In this document: piece by piece, positions 1 to 9,929 of the stretch
How positions within the stretch are numbered: position 1 is the first letter of the stretch
How the letters are laid out: each line of letters begins with the position of its first letter
Source of the DNA: Alistipes sp. ZOR0009
GTDB lineage: Bacteria > Bacteroidota > Bacteroidia > Bacteroidales > ZOR0009
Length of the DNA stretch: 64,000 nt
Assembly: GCF_000798815.1 (NCBI RefSeq)
Contig: NZ_JTLD01000025.1
Coordinates: 1-64,000, forward strand
Direction of reading: 5' to 3'
Position numbers and translations under genes: made by a program
The notes under the pieces: generated by a model
What the model saw: the letters and a program-made list of their open reading frames with translations, nothing else
Databases searched by the model: none
Told to the model about the DNA's origin: nothing

Positions 1-93
1 TGCTCCCGGAGGCGTTGGCGAAAGGCAATATCGAATGAAAATGTAGCCACCAGCCTTTCCTGTGCACGAGCAACCGGAGGAGGGGCATTTAGC

Positions 94-132
94 AGCATCA
101 GCGGCGCACCTTGTGGATGCGCCGCTGATGCT
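94..132 (-). terminator. Strong hairpin downstream of the alarmone synthetase gene
   Basis: A perfect 15-bp stem (arms 94-108 and 118-132, loop of 9) starts 14 bases beyond the relA-like stop codon. It is GC-rich and reads as a transcript-ending or stabilising structure, but no T-tract follows on the minus strand, so intrinsic termination is only inferred. Bases 1-93 hold no gene I can support. Confidence 0.5.
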
Positions 133-145
133 ATTCTGGTTGCCG

Positions 146-2341
146 TTACTCCGATGTGGCTACGCGGCTGGCTTTTATAACTCCCTTTATCCGGTTTATG
201 CGGTAGATAATCATGTCGAGCTGCTTGATATTCTCCACGTACACCTTTACCTTCCCCTCAAAAAGGCCACCACGGGTGTTGAACGATGCCGAACGCAGGT
301 TCACCTTCATCTCCTTGGAGAGCACCTCCGATATTCGGGTAAATAGCCCCATCGAATCCTCCCCAATAATGCGGATGGTGGTTTGGAACGAGTTGGTTTC
401 GCGCGTTTGCTGCCACTTAGCCTTGATGATGCGGTAGGGGTAGCGCTCGTGCATGCTTTTGGCATTGGGGCAGGTGTTGCGGTGTATCTTTATGCCATGG
501 GTGATGGTTACAAAGCCAAAGATGTCGTCGCCAAATATGGGGTTGCAGCAGGTTGCCAGCTTGTACTCCACGTTGGCTAGATTTTCGTCTATAACCAGGT
601 AGTCGCCGCTTTCGGGCTCCTTCGAGGTTTGGAACTGCTGTATCTCGTGGCTGGCACTCTTCTCTTCGGTTTGGCTATTTTCTATGTAGTCCTTAATTAC
701 GGCTACGTCGATTTTTCCGTTACCCAGCATGGCGTAAAAATCGGTAATCGACTTTATCTTATTCTTTTTGATGAACTGCGAGGCCATTTCGTCAGGAAAC
801 TCCAGCTTCCAGTTCTTCAACCTGCGCGAAAGGAGCTCTTTGCCGAGGTTTACCACCTTCAGCTCTTCCTCTTTAAGGCTTTGCTTAATCTTTCCTCTAG
901 CCTTAGAGGTGATAACAAACGATAGCCAATCCTTGGTTGGTTTCTGGTTTTTGGAGATGATGATCTCCACCTGGTCGCCGTTCTTGAGCTTATCCTTTAT
1001 GGAGGCAAGCTTGTTGTTGATGCGGCCGCCTACGCACGATACGCCCAGCTTGGAGTGCACCTCAAAGGCAAAGTCGAGTATCGACGATCCGGCAGGCATC
1101 TTCTTTAGATCGCCGTTGGGGGTAAATACGAATATTTCTTTTTGGTAGCTTTCGAGCTGCTTAAGGCTTTCCACCATTTCGTTTGGATCTTCGGCTTGCT
1201 CTAGCAGGGTACGTAGGTCGCTAAGCCAGTCGTCTATGCCGTGGCCTTGCTTAATTCCCTTGTACTTCCAGTGCGCGGCGATACCGAGCTCGGCCACGTC
1301 GTCCATGCGTTGGGTGCGGATTTGCACCTCTACCCATTTCCCTTCTGGCCCAATAACGGTGGCGTGTAGGCTCTCATACCCGTTCGATTTGGGTACCGAT
1401 ATCCAGTCGCGCATGCGCTCGGGGTTGGGGATATACTTTTCCGTAACGATGGAGTAAGCTCGCCAGCAGTCGGCTTTTTCCATGCTCAGCTCGCTATTCA
1501 GGATGATGCGTATGGCAAATAGATCAAACACCTCCTCAAAGGGAATGCCTTGTTTCTTCATCTTTCTCCATATGGAGAAGATGGACTTGGTGCGGCTCTT
1601 TACCTCAAACTGTAGTCCGTGCTGCTGTAGCCCGTCCAGTATTGGTTTGATGAACTTGCCTATGTAGGTATTACGCTCTTTGGCGGTTTCTTCTAGCTTG
1701 GTGACGATGTGCTTATAGTCGGCAGGGTCGGTATGTTTTAGCGAGAGATCCTCCATCTCCGATTTCACCGAGTAAAGACCTAGCCTATGGGCTAGGGGGG
1801 CGTACAAGTTGAGCGTCTCCTTGGCCTTCTTCAGCTGCTTTTCGGGCGTGAAGAAGTAGAGGTGGCGCATCACGTCGAGCCTATCGGCAAGCTTAATGAG
1901 GATAACGCGCGGATCGGCCGAGTAGGATATTACCAGCTGCCGGTAGTTTTCGGCCTCGGCGGCGTTGGCCTTCGGATCAATTTCAGAAATCTTATTGAGC
2001 CCCTTTACAATGTTGGCAATCTCCCCGTTGTACTCTTTCTGAACGGTTTCGTCGGTTAGCTGCCCGATTCTAAAGGTCTCGTGTAGCAGTACGGAAACGG
2101 CTGCAGTGCCGTTAAGCCCCATTTCTTCTACCACAATGCTGGCAACCGCCAAGGCATGAAAAATAAAGGGGTCGCCATTCTCGCGACGTTTTTCGCGGTG
2201 GGCATGCGCCGCAATGCGGAACGACCTCTTCAAAAAGGTTAGCTCTTCAGCCGAGCTGCTCTTCCTGCAGGCTTTGTATAGGCTTCTGAATCTGTCCAGA
2301 AGCTCTTTCCTTTCATCAATATCCCAATCCATCACTTCCAT
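146..2341 (-). CDS. relA: RelA/SpoT-family (p)ppGpp synthetase with degenerate HD domain
   Basis: Cytoplasmic stringent-response enzyme making (p)ppGpp from ATP and GTP/GDP. From the ATG at 2341 it is 731 residues, full length for a long RSH protein; a GTG nine bases upstream is possible. Order: HD-type hydrolase fold (about 35-190), synthetase (about 230-360, with the RTKS, RDWISVPKSNGYESLH and EVQIRT motifs intact), TGS (about 395-460), a Cys-containing region (ATCCNP) and a C-terminal ACT domain. The catalytic HD is replaced by His87-Glu88, the following ED pair is absent (LLHETFRIGQL), and the later NM of the LADRLHNM block is changed. I infer synthetase activity with weak or no hydrolase activity, hence a RelA-like rather than SpoT-like role. 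It is divergent from ligA. Confidence 0.9.
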   Translation of the reverse strand: MEVMDWDIDERKELLDRFRSLYKACRKSSSAEELTFLKRSFRIAAHAHREKRRENGDPFIFHALAVASIVVEEMGLNGTAAVSVLLHETFRIGQLTDETVQKEYNGEIANIVKGLNKISEIDPKANAAEAENYRQLVISYSADPRVILIKLADRLDVMRHLYFFTPEKQLKKAKETLNLYAPLAHRLGLYSVKSEMEDLSLKHTDPADYKHIVTKLEETAKERNTYIGKFIKPILDGLQQHGLQFEVKSRTKSIFSIWRKMKKQGIPFEEVFDLFAIRIILNSELSMEKADCWRAYSIVTEKYIPNPERMRDWISVPKSNGYESLHATVIGPEGKWVEVQIRTQRMDDVAELGIAAHWKYKGIKQGHGIDDWLSDLRTLLEQAEDPNEMVESLKQLESYQKEIFVFTPNGDLKKMPAGSSILDFAFEVHSKLGVSCVGGRINNKLASIKDKLKNGDQVEIIISKNQKPTKDWLSFVITSKARGKIKQSLKEEELKVVNLGKELLSRRLKNWKLEFPDEMASQFIKKNKIKSITDFYAMLGNGKIDVAVIKDYIENSQTEEKSASHEIQQFQTSKEPESGDYLVIDENLANVEYKLATCCNPIFGDDIFGFVTITHGIKIHRNTCPNAKSMHERYPYRIIKAKWQQTRETNSFQTTIRIIGEDSMGLFTRISEVLSKEMKVNLRSASFNTRGGLFEGKVKVYVENIKQLDMIIYRINRIKGVIKASRVATSE

Positions 2342-2385
2342 GCGACACACTTTTTCGTAAAAATATCAATTATTGAAAGAAATAA

Positions 2386-4455
<2,070 letters not shown>

Positions 4456-4458
4456 TAT

Positions 4459-4998
4459 ATGTTTGCTACATTAAAGAAAAAGTTAGAAAAACGAGCTTTA
4501 GAGTCTATTCGTTCCAAAGTTTCTGCAAGCCGAATACGACGATTTACGCCTCTCAATCAGGTAAAGAGCGTTGTGCTGCTTTATCGGGTTGATGGTGCTA
4601 CCATATCTACCGATTTATACAATTTTATAGGGCAGTTTGAGCGTCGGGGTGCTGCGGTTGACGTGGTGCTGGTTAGTAAGCGTACAGATGCTCAAGAAAA
4701 GTTAGACGATAAGGAAAATTTTTACTACATAGGTCATCAGGATATTAAGTGGTATGGGGTGCCCAAAAGCGATAAGATTTTGGAAGTACTTCAAAAAAAT
4801 CATGATTATTTCATAGATTTGACCATGATGGAGCGGGGCATTTGCACCTACCTAGCCAACGCATCAATGGCTAAGTTTAAGATAGGTGGAATTAACTACC
4901 CGAACTCTCCTTACGATTTAATAATCGACGTTAGTAGTGACGTTGATTTGGGCTTTTTTGAAGAACAGATGATGGTTTACCTTCAAAAGATTGGGTAG
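4459..4998 (+). CDS. Conserved Bacteroidota protein (DUF6913-like), function unknown
   Basis: A 179-residue soluble protein without signal peptide or membrane helix. It starts with a basic helical segment (LKKKLEKRALESIRSK) followed by an alpha/beta stretch (VKSVVLLYRVDGATIS) and ends with GGINYPNSPYDLIIDV and a DLGFFEEQMMVYL helix. I recognise it as the small protein commonly placed beside dapA or ligA in this phylum; the family name is from memory. The sequence shows no catalytic motif. It sits 3 bases after ligA and 17 before dapA, so it is probably co-transcribed, but that context does not establish a role. Confidence 0.8.
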   Translation: MFATLKKKLEKRALESIRSKVSASRIRRFTPLNQVKSVVLLYRVDGATISTDLYNFIGQFERRGAAVDVVLVSKRTDAQEKLDDKENFYYIGHQDIKWYGVPKSDKILEVLQKNHDYFIDLTMMERGICTYLANASMAKFKIGGINYPNSPYDLIIDVSSDVDLGFFEEQMMVYLQKIG

Positions 4999-5015
4999 AC
5001 GAAAAAATAATTGCT

Positions 5016-5891
5016 ATGAACTTAAGAGGTGTTGGGGTAGCGTTAGTTACGCCATTTAACGAAGATGGAAGTGTAGATTTTGAGTCGTTGACTCGCTTAG
5101 TAGATTACGTATCGGCCAACGATGTCGATTATTTAGTTGTTCATGGTACAACTGGAGAAACTCCAGTTTTAACAAAAGAAGAAAAACGGGCCGTAGTTAA
5201 GCATGTTTACGATAACAACAAGGCAAAATTACCGATCGTAGTTGGCTGTGGAGGAAACTGTACTGCCGATGTTATAGCCCTTTTAAATGATGAAATGTAT
5301 AAGCATGCCGATGCTATATTATCGGTAACGCCATACTATAACAAGCCTAATCAAACAGGGCTTTACGAGCATTACAAAGCTATTGCGTTGGCCTCTAAAA
5401 AGCCTGTAATTCTTTATAACGTGCCTGGTCGTACGGGGGTTAATTTAACTGCGGAAACGATAATTCGTTTGGCAAACGACTTTGAAAATATAGTGGCTAT
5501 TAAGGAGGCAAATACCGACTTCAACCAGCTAATTAAGGTGCTAAAAGGGCGTCCTGAAGGATTCCTAGTGCTTTCTGCTGATGATGCGCATGTTGTTCCT
5601 CAGATAGCAGTAGGAGCTGATGGCGTAATTTCTGTAGCAGCCAACTCCTATCCGAAAGATTTTTGCAGTATGGTTCATTTGGCGTTGAATGGAAAATTCG
5701 CTGAAGCGACTCCAATCGTCTATAAGTTGGCGGATGCAATAGACTTGCTTTTTGCGGAAGGTAATCCAACGGGAGTAAAGGCTGCGCTAAGTAAGTTGGG
5801 GATATGTAAGAACGTGCTAAGATTACCGCTGGTTCCAGCTTCGGATAAGCTTTATCAGCAAACCGAGCAGTTTGTTAATAGTAATATGTAG
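5016..5891 (+). CDS. dapA: 4-hydroxy-tetrahydrodipicolinate synthase DapA
   Basis: Condenses pyruvate with aspartate semialdehyde in the first committed step of lysine and diaminopimelate synthesis, feeding peptidoglycan. The 291-residue TIM barrel is typical. The GTTGE motif supplies the threonines near residues 44-45, LYNVPGRTG holds the active-site tyrosine near 133, and the Schiff-base lysine is in AIKEA near 162. The binding-pocket region YYNKPNQTGLY is also present. It is last in the ligA transcript, and a hairpin follows 31 bases after the stop. Confidence 0.97.
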   Translation: MNLRGVGVALVTPFNEDGSVDFESLTRLVDYVSANDVDYLVVHGTTGETPVLTKEEKRAVVKHVYDNNKAKLPIVVGCGGNCTADVIALLNDEMYKHADAILSVTPYYNKPNQTGLYEHYKAIALASKKPVILYNVPGRTGVNLTAETIIRLANDFENIVAIKEANTDFNQLIKVLKGRPEGFLVLSADDAHVVPQIAVGADGVISVAANSYPKDFCSMVHLALNGKFAEATPIVYKLADAIDLLFAEGNPTGVKAALSKLGICKNVLRLPLVPASDKLYQQTEQFVNSNM

Positions 5892-5921
5892 AAAAAACTG
5901 TTATATTAAATCAGATTTGTT

Positions 5922-5966
5922 GATCGCCAGGGAAGAGGGTATCCAATTCTTTGGCGATCTTTATAT
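5922..5966 (+). terminator. Putative terminator after dapA
   Basis: Arms GATCGCCA (5922-5929) and TGGCGATC (5952-5959) can pair over a 22-base loop, followed by TTTATATT. The loop is long for an intrinsic terminator, so confidence is moderate. The rest of 5892-6166 is AT-rich and I see no gene in it. Confidence 0.5.
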
Positions 5967-6107
5967 TATTCAGTAGATAAAACAAGGTTTCAGAACGATA
6001 TTCTTGCACGTAGATTAAAAGATATCTGTTCGAGTAATAATTTGAAATTATCTGCGTTTTTAGGTAAAAGAACTTCACTAAACACTTCTTTAATTGGCGG
6101 AATAGTG

Positions 6108-6115
6108 TAAGTTTG
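6108..6115 (+). promoter_or_regulatory. -7 box upstream of the pRiA4b-like gene
   Basis: TAAGTTTG matches TAnnTTTG exactly. No good TTTG is seen at the -33 position, so this is a half-supported promoter. It would give a leader of about 45 bases before the ATG at 6167. Confidence 0.4.
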
Positions 6116-6166
6116 TATAGAGGCAATTTCCTAAAGGGTTAGAGCCATTAACCAAATCTTATTACT

Positions 6167-6763
6167 ATGAGTAAAATTTATCAATTTAGGATTGAGCTGA
6201 ATGGCATAGAGCCTGCAATTTGGCGTAGCGTACAGCTTAATGATGATAATCAGCTGCTAGACCTTCACTATGCCGCGCAAATTGCCATGGGGTGGTACGA
6301 TTCTCACCTCTACGATTTTCATATGGATGGTAAGCACTACGGCGATCCAGAAGCTCTGGATGATACCAACATCATCGATGATAGTGAGGTAGATATTGTA
6401 GATATTTTCAAGAATGAAAAGGATTCTATTCTTTACACCTACGATTTTACCGATGATTGGAAGCATACCATCACGCTAGAAAAGATTATAGATGCAAAGA
6501 AGCCGTTGGAGCACATGCTTTGTGTTGGAGGCAAGCGTAATTGTCCACCTGAAGATTGTGGAGGAATTTCTGCGTATCTCGAAATTGTAGAGATTATGAA
6601 AACTCCAGAAGGCAAGGAGTACGAGGAGATGGTTGAATGGCTAGGCGAGAAGTATGATCCCGAGTTCTTCGATATGCAAATCATCAACGATTCGTTTAAG
6701 GAGACAGAAGAAATGTTCCAGAACGATATGGATATGGATTGGGACGTTAGTGAAAAGAACTAA
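6167..6763 (+). CDS. Plasmid pRiA4b ORF-3-like family protein
   Basis: A 198-residue acidic cytoplasmic protein. The first half carries the family hallmarks: YQFRIELNGIEPAIWR at the N terminus, an aromatic HLYDFHMDGKHYGDP block, then YTYDFTDDWKHTITLE and CVGGKRNCPPEDCGG. The conserved Cys/His-containing loop suggests metal or nucleic-acid binding, but the biochemical role of the family is not established to my knowledge. The C-terminal 50 residues are very acidic and Met-rich. The family was first noted on mobile plasmids, yet nothing around this copy looks mobile. It has its own promoter-like box and a hairpin downstream. Confidence 0.85.
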   Translation: MSKIYQFRIELNGIEPAIWRSVQLNDDNQLLDLHYAAQIAMGWYDSHLYDFHMDGKHYGDPEALDDTNIIDDSEVDIVDIFKNEKDSILYTYDFTDDWKHTITLEKIIDAKKPLEHMLCVGGKRNCPPEDCGGISAYLEIVEIMKTPEGKEYEEMVEWLGEKYDPEFFDMQIINDSFKETEEMFQNDMDMDWDVSEKN

Positions 6764-6772
6764 ATAGCAAAA

Positions 6773-6812
6773 ATCGCAGCTCTTGCATTGAAAAATGTGA
6801 GAGCTGCGTTTA
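6773..6812 (+). terminator. Hairpin terminator after the pRiA4b-like gene
   Basis: Nine-base-pair stem CGCAGCTCT (6775-6783) with AGAGCTGCG (6800-6808), loop of 16, followed only by TTTAAT. The stem is convincing and the T-tract is weak. Confidence 0.55.
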
Positions 6813-6824
6813 ATATAAGATCGT

Positions 6825-7562
6825 ATGAGAAAGGCTTTATTGGTTGCCGCATTTTCAGCTATATCAGCAGTTGCTTTGTCGCAGGATAAGGTGGAGGATA
6901 GGCTGTACTATTTGGATATTTCGGTGGGATACAACTTCGCTTTACCTCCGTTTACCAGTTCGGGGAATAGCGTAACCATGCTAAAACCTCATAATGGAGG
7001 TAGCATGTCCTTCTCCTTTGCTCGCAAAGTAGGAGACGATTGGGGTGTTCAAATTGAGGTGCTTTCTGCTGCTTTTAAGGTAAATAGTAGTGATCTTCAG
7101 AACTTCTTTACCGATTCGAAGCCATCTCAAGTCAATCTTAACGGGTATAACTCAACTTTTTTTGGAGTAGGAGCGGTTAAATTTTTTCCTTTCGGGAAGT
7201 TTAAGCTGGATCTAAAGGGAAGCGCAGGTATGAATATGACCGAATTTGCTAAGCAGGAGTATCTTTTACAAGTAAAGGCATTCAATCCAAGCAGTCCAAC
7301 GTTTGAAAATATAACTATCAATGCTAAGCGGGGATATGCTCCTGCTTTACTGCTAGGTACTCGTCTTCGCTACCCAATCGGAGAAACCATAGATCTTGGA
7401 ATAAAGGTCGAGTATGGTTTATCGAAAGTTTCGTTTGATATTGAAAAGACGGCAAGAGCACAAGATCAACCTAAGGCAGAGCCTACTTACTCTGATTTAG
7501 GGAGCCATTCTAAAACAATTTCCTATATAAATACAGGATTTACTTTAGGGCTTAGGTTCTAA
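6825..7562 (+). CDS. Outer membrane beta-barrel protein
   Basis: A 245-residue exported protein with a Sec signal peptide (MRKALLVAAFSAISAVALSQ, cleavage likely after SQ or AL-SQ). The mature part shows alternating hydrophobic/polar strands and glycine/aromatic turns (LDISVGYNFALPP, FFGVGAVKFFPFGKFKLDLKGSAGMN, LGIKVEYGLSKVSF), and ends in a strand closing on aromatic Phe (INTGFTLGLRF), the classic outer-membrane insertion signature. It resembles the OmpA/PorT-like eight- to ten-stranded barrels common in Bacteroidota. The cargo or function is not evident. It is convergent with folD across a shared terminator. Confidence 0.75.
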   Translation: MRKALLVAAFSAISAVALSQDKVEDRLYYLDISVGYNFALPPFTSSGNSVTMLKPHNGGSMSFSFARKVGDDWGVQIEVLSAAFKVNSSDLQNFFTDSKPSQVNLNGYNSTFFGVGAVKFFPFGKFKLDLKGSAGMNMTEFAKQEYLLQVKAFNPSSPTFENITINAKRGYAPALLLGTRLRYPIGETIDLGIKVEYGLSKVSFDIEKTARAQDQPKAEPTYSDLGSHSKTISYINTGFTLGLRF

Positions 7563-7564
7563 AT

Positions 7565-7598
7565 AAAAAAGGGGCTCGAATTTCGAACCCCTTTTTTA
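7565..7598. terminator. Bidirectional terminator between the barrel gene and folD
   Basis: GGGGCTCGAA and TTCGAACCCC pair with one mismatch (7571-7591) and are bordered by an A-run on the left and TTTTTT on the right, so the element can end transcripts arriving from either side. It overlaps the end of folD's transcript. Confidence 0.85.
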
Positions 7599-7599
7599 T

Positions 7600-8481
7600 T
7601 TATTGGTAAATTTCCTTTTTGCAAGCTTTTAACGTGTTGGTTAGCAACGCGACAATAGTCATTGCTCCGACACCTCCAGGAACAGGGGTGATGTAGCCGC
7701 ATTTAGGGGAAACTTCGTCGAATTTAACATCGCCAAGTAGCTTCCATCCAGACTTGGAGGTTTCTGACTTAACGCGAGTAATTCCAACGTCTATTACGAC
7801 AGCGCCCTCCTTTACCATCTCTTTGGTTACAAACTCAGGTGCTCCTAAGGCCGCAATTAAAATATCGGCTGACTTACAAACCTCGTTCAGATTTTTGGTC
7901 CGGCTGTGGCACATGGTTACGGTACAATCGCCTGGATATCCTTTTTGTGAAAGAAGATTGGCCATTGGCCTTCCGACGATGTTGCTTCTGCCAATTACTA
8001 CCGCATGTTTTCCTGCAGTTTCAATCTTATAGCGCTTAAGCAGCTCCATTATACCGTAAGGTGTAGCCGAGATGTAGGCTGGAAGTCCAATCATCATGCG
8101 TCCAACGTTGATTGGATGAAATCCGTCAACATCTTTCTTTGGATCTATTGCTTCGATAACCTTGTTTTCGTCTATATGCTTTGGAAGAGGTAGCTGAACA
8201 ATAAAACCATCTATTTCAGGATTTTCATTTAGCTGTTTAATGGTTGCTAGCAGCTCTGCCTCTGTTGCGCTTTCTTCGAAACGGAAGATGCTTGACTTGA
8301 AGCCAACCTCTGCACATCCCTTTTCTTTATGGCCAACATAGGTTTCGCTAGCACCATTATGTCCAACAATAATAGCAGCAAGGTGTGGCACCTTATGGCC
8401 ATTAGCCACCAATGCTTTTACCTCTTCTGCAATTTCAGCCTTAATTTCGGCAGCAATTTTTTTACCGTCAATTAGGTTCAT
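7600..8481 (-). CDS. folD: Bifunctional methylenetetrahydrofolate dehydrogenase/cyclohydrolase FolD
   Basis: Interconverts 5,10-methylene- and 10-formyl-tetrahydrofolate with NADP, supplying one-carbon units for purines and initiator tRNA. Length 293 is typical. Key blocks seen: the YVGHKEKGC segment with the catalytic Tyr/Lys pair, the [13 protein letters not shown] and [13 protein letters not shown] motifs, the Rossmann signature [14 protein letters not shown], and the C-terminal [11 protein letters not shown] motif. It lies 21 bases downstream of ffh on the same strand and is probably co-transcribed with it. Confidence 0.97.
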   Translation of the reverse strand: MNLIDGKKIAAEIKAEIAEEVKALVANGHKVPHLAAIIVGHNGASETYVGHKEKGCAEVGFKSSIFRFEESATEAELLATIKQLNENPEIDGFIVQLPLPKHIDENKVIEAIDPKKDVDGFHPINVGRMMIGLPAYISATPYGIMELLKRYKIETAGKHAVVIGRSNIVGRPMANLLSQKGYPGDCTVTMCHSRTKNLNEVCKSADILIAALGAPEFVTKEMVKEGAVVIDVGITRVKSETSKSGWKLLGDVKFDEVSPKCGYITPVPGGVGAMTIVALLTNTLKACKKEIYQ

Positions 8482-8502
8482 AGGTTAGTTTTTACTCGTA
8501 GG

Positions 8503-9840
8503 TTAGTGCTTTAATCCCTTCATGCCTTTCATCATGCCGCCCATAGCTCTCGGTCCACCAGCCATCATTTTCATCATCTTTCGGGTATCTTCGAACTGCT
8601 TAAGCAGACGATTTACCTCTTGAATGGTGGTTCCGCTACCATCGGCAATACGCTTGCGGCGGCTTCCGTTAATTACGGCAGGGTTTTCTCTTTCGAGTGG
8701 GGTCATCGATTTAATGATTGCTTCTATACCTTTGAAAGCATTATCATCGATGTCTATATTTTTCATTGCCTTTCCTAGACCAGGAATCATGCTTGCCAAG
8801 TCCTTCAGGTTACCCATCTTCTTGATTTGCGCAATTTGGGTAAGGAAGTCGTTGAAGTTGAACTGATCTTTGGCAATCTTTTTTTGAAGATTTCTAGCTT
8901 GTTCGGCGTCGTACTGTTCTTGAGCTTTTTCAACAAGGGTTACAATATCACCCATGCCTAAGATACGGTCGGCCATACGTGCAGGGTGGAATGGTTGCAG
9001 CGCATCCATCTTTTCACCCATGCTCATAAACTTAATCGGCTTGTTAACTACCGATCGGATAGATAGCGCAGCACCACCTCGGGTATCACCATCGAGCTTA
9101 GTTAGTACAACTCCATTAAAATCTAATCGATCGTTGAACTCTTTTGCAGTATTTACGGCATCTTGTCCAGTCATCGAGTCGACAACAAAAAGGATTTCGT
9201 TTGGACTAACAGCCTTTTTAATATTCTCTACTTCCTGCATCATCGCCTCGTCAACGGCCAAACGGCCTGCGGTATCGATGATTACGACGTTGTTGCCTTT
9301 ATCTTTTGCGTACTTAATGGCATTTTTAGCAATCTCTACAGGATTCTTGCTTCCCTCTTCGGTGTATACTTCAACGCCAATTTGTTCTCCCAGAATTTTA
9401 AGCTGCTGTATAGCAGCAGGACGGTAAACGTCTCCTGCAACAAGTAGCGGTTGGCGACCTTTCTTGCTTTTTATAAACGAGGCTAACTTCCCTGAGAAGG
9501 TAGTTTTACCAGATCCCTGAAGACCTGCAATAAGAATTACTGCAGGAGAGCCTTTAAGGTCGATATCCTCCATTTCTCCACCCATAAGAGCAACCAGCTC
9601 GTCGTGAACAATTTTGGTCATCATTTGACCTGGTTTCACGGCTGTTAGCACGTCTTGTCCTAGGGCTTTTTTCTTGATATCATCGGTAAAGTTTTTTGCC
9701 ACCTTGTAGCTCACGTCGGCATCAAGTAGAGCCTTACGAATATCTTTTACCGTTTCGGCAATGTTGATATCGGTGATTTTGCCCTCACCTTTCAGCAGCT
9801 TAAACGCTCTGTCTAACCTGTCGGATAAATTCTCGAACAT
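8503..9840 (-). CDS. ffh: Signal recognition particle protein Ffh (SRP54)
   Basis: GTPase that binds 4.5S RNA and hydrophobic nascent signal sequences and delivers ribosomes to FtsY at the inner membrane. At 445 residues it has the expected N domain, the G domain with P-loop GLQGSGKTT (106-114), DTAGRL and TKLDGDTRGG, and a Met-rich M domain ending in GGPRAMGGMMKGMKG, the usual flexible tail. It precedes folD; argS lies upstream across an 89-base gap holding an unusual 7-bp repeat. Confidence 0.98.
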   Translation of the reverse strand: MFENLSDRLDRAFKLLKGEGKITDINIAETVKDIRKALLDADVSYKVAKNFTDDIKKKALGQDVLTAVKPGQMMTKIVHDELVALMGGEMEDIDLKGSPAVILIAGLQGSGKTTFSGKLASFIKSKKGRQPLLVAGDVYRPAAIQQLKILGEQIGVEVYTEEGSKNPVEIAKNAIKYAKDKGNNVVIIDTAGRLAVDEAMMQEVENIKKAVSPNEILFVVDSMTGQDAVNTAKEFNDRLDFNGVVLTKLDGDTRGGAALSIRSVVNKPIKFMSMGEKMDALQPFHPARMADRILGMGDIVTLVEKAQEQYDAEQARNLQKKIAKDQFNFNDFLTQIAQIKKMGNLKDLASMIPGLGKAMKNIDIDDNAFKGIEAIIKSMTPLERENPAVINGSRRKRIADGSGTTIQEVNRLLKQFEDTRKMMKMMAGGPRAMGGMMKGMKGLKH

Positions 9841-9857
9841 ATATCTTTACTTTTTTA

Positions 9858-9926
9858 GATTGCGATTTGTGATTTGCGAGCTGCGACTCGTGAAGCATAT
9901 CTCACATCGCACATCGCCCATCGAAA
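9858..9926. repeat. Heptanucleotide-phased repeat with inverted halves
   Basis: Between argS and ffh the sequence runs in near-perfect 7-base register: GATTTGT, GATTTGC, GAGCTGC and GACTCGT (9864-9891), one intermediate unit, then ATCTCAC, ATCGCAC, ATCGCCC and ATCG (9899 onward). The right-hand units resemble the reverse complement of the left-hand ones, so the whole is a rough inverted repeat of tandem heptamers. It is not protein-coding and contains no obvious terminator. Confidence 0.6.
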
Positions 9927-9929
9927 AAA

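Noticed and set aside
5911-6126. A 71-codon open frame on the minus strand in the gap after dapA
   Set aside because: It overlaps the dapA terminator, has no recognisable domain or start context, and the region is AT-rich enough for such a frame by chance.
6167-6763. Mobile element, because pRiA4b ORF-3 proteins were first found on a plasmid
   Set aside because: No transposase, inverted repeats or target-site duplication are visible around this gene.
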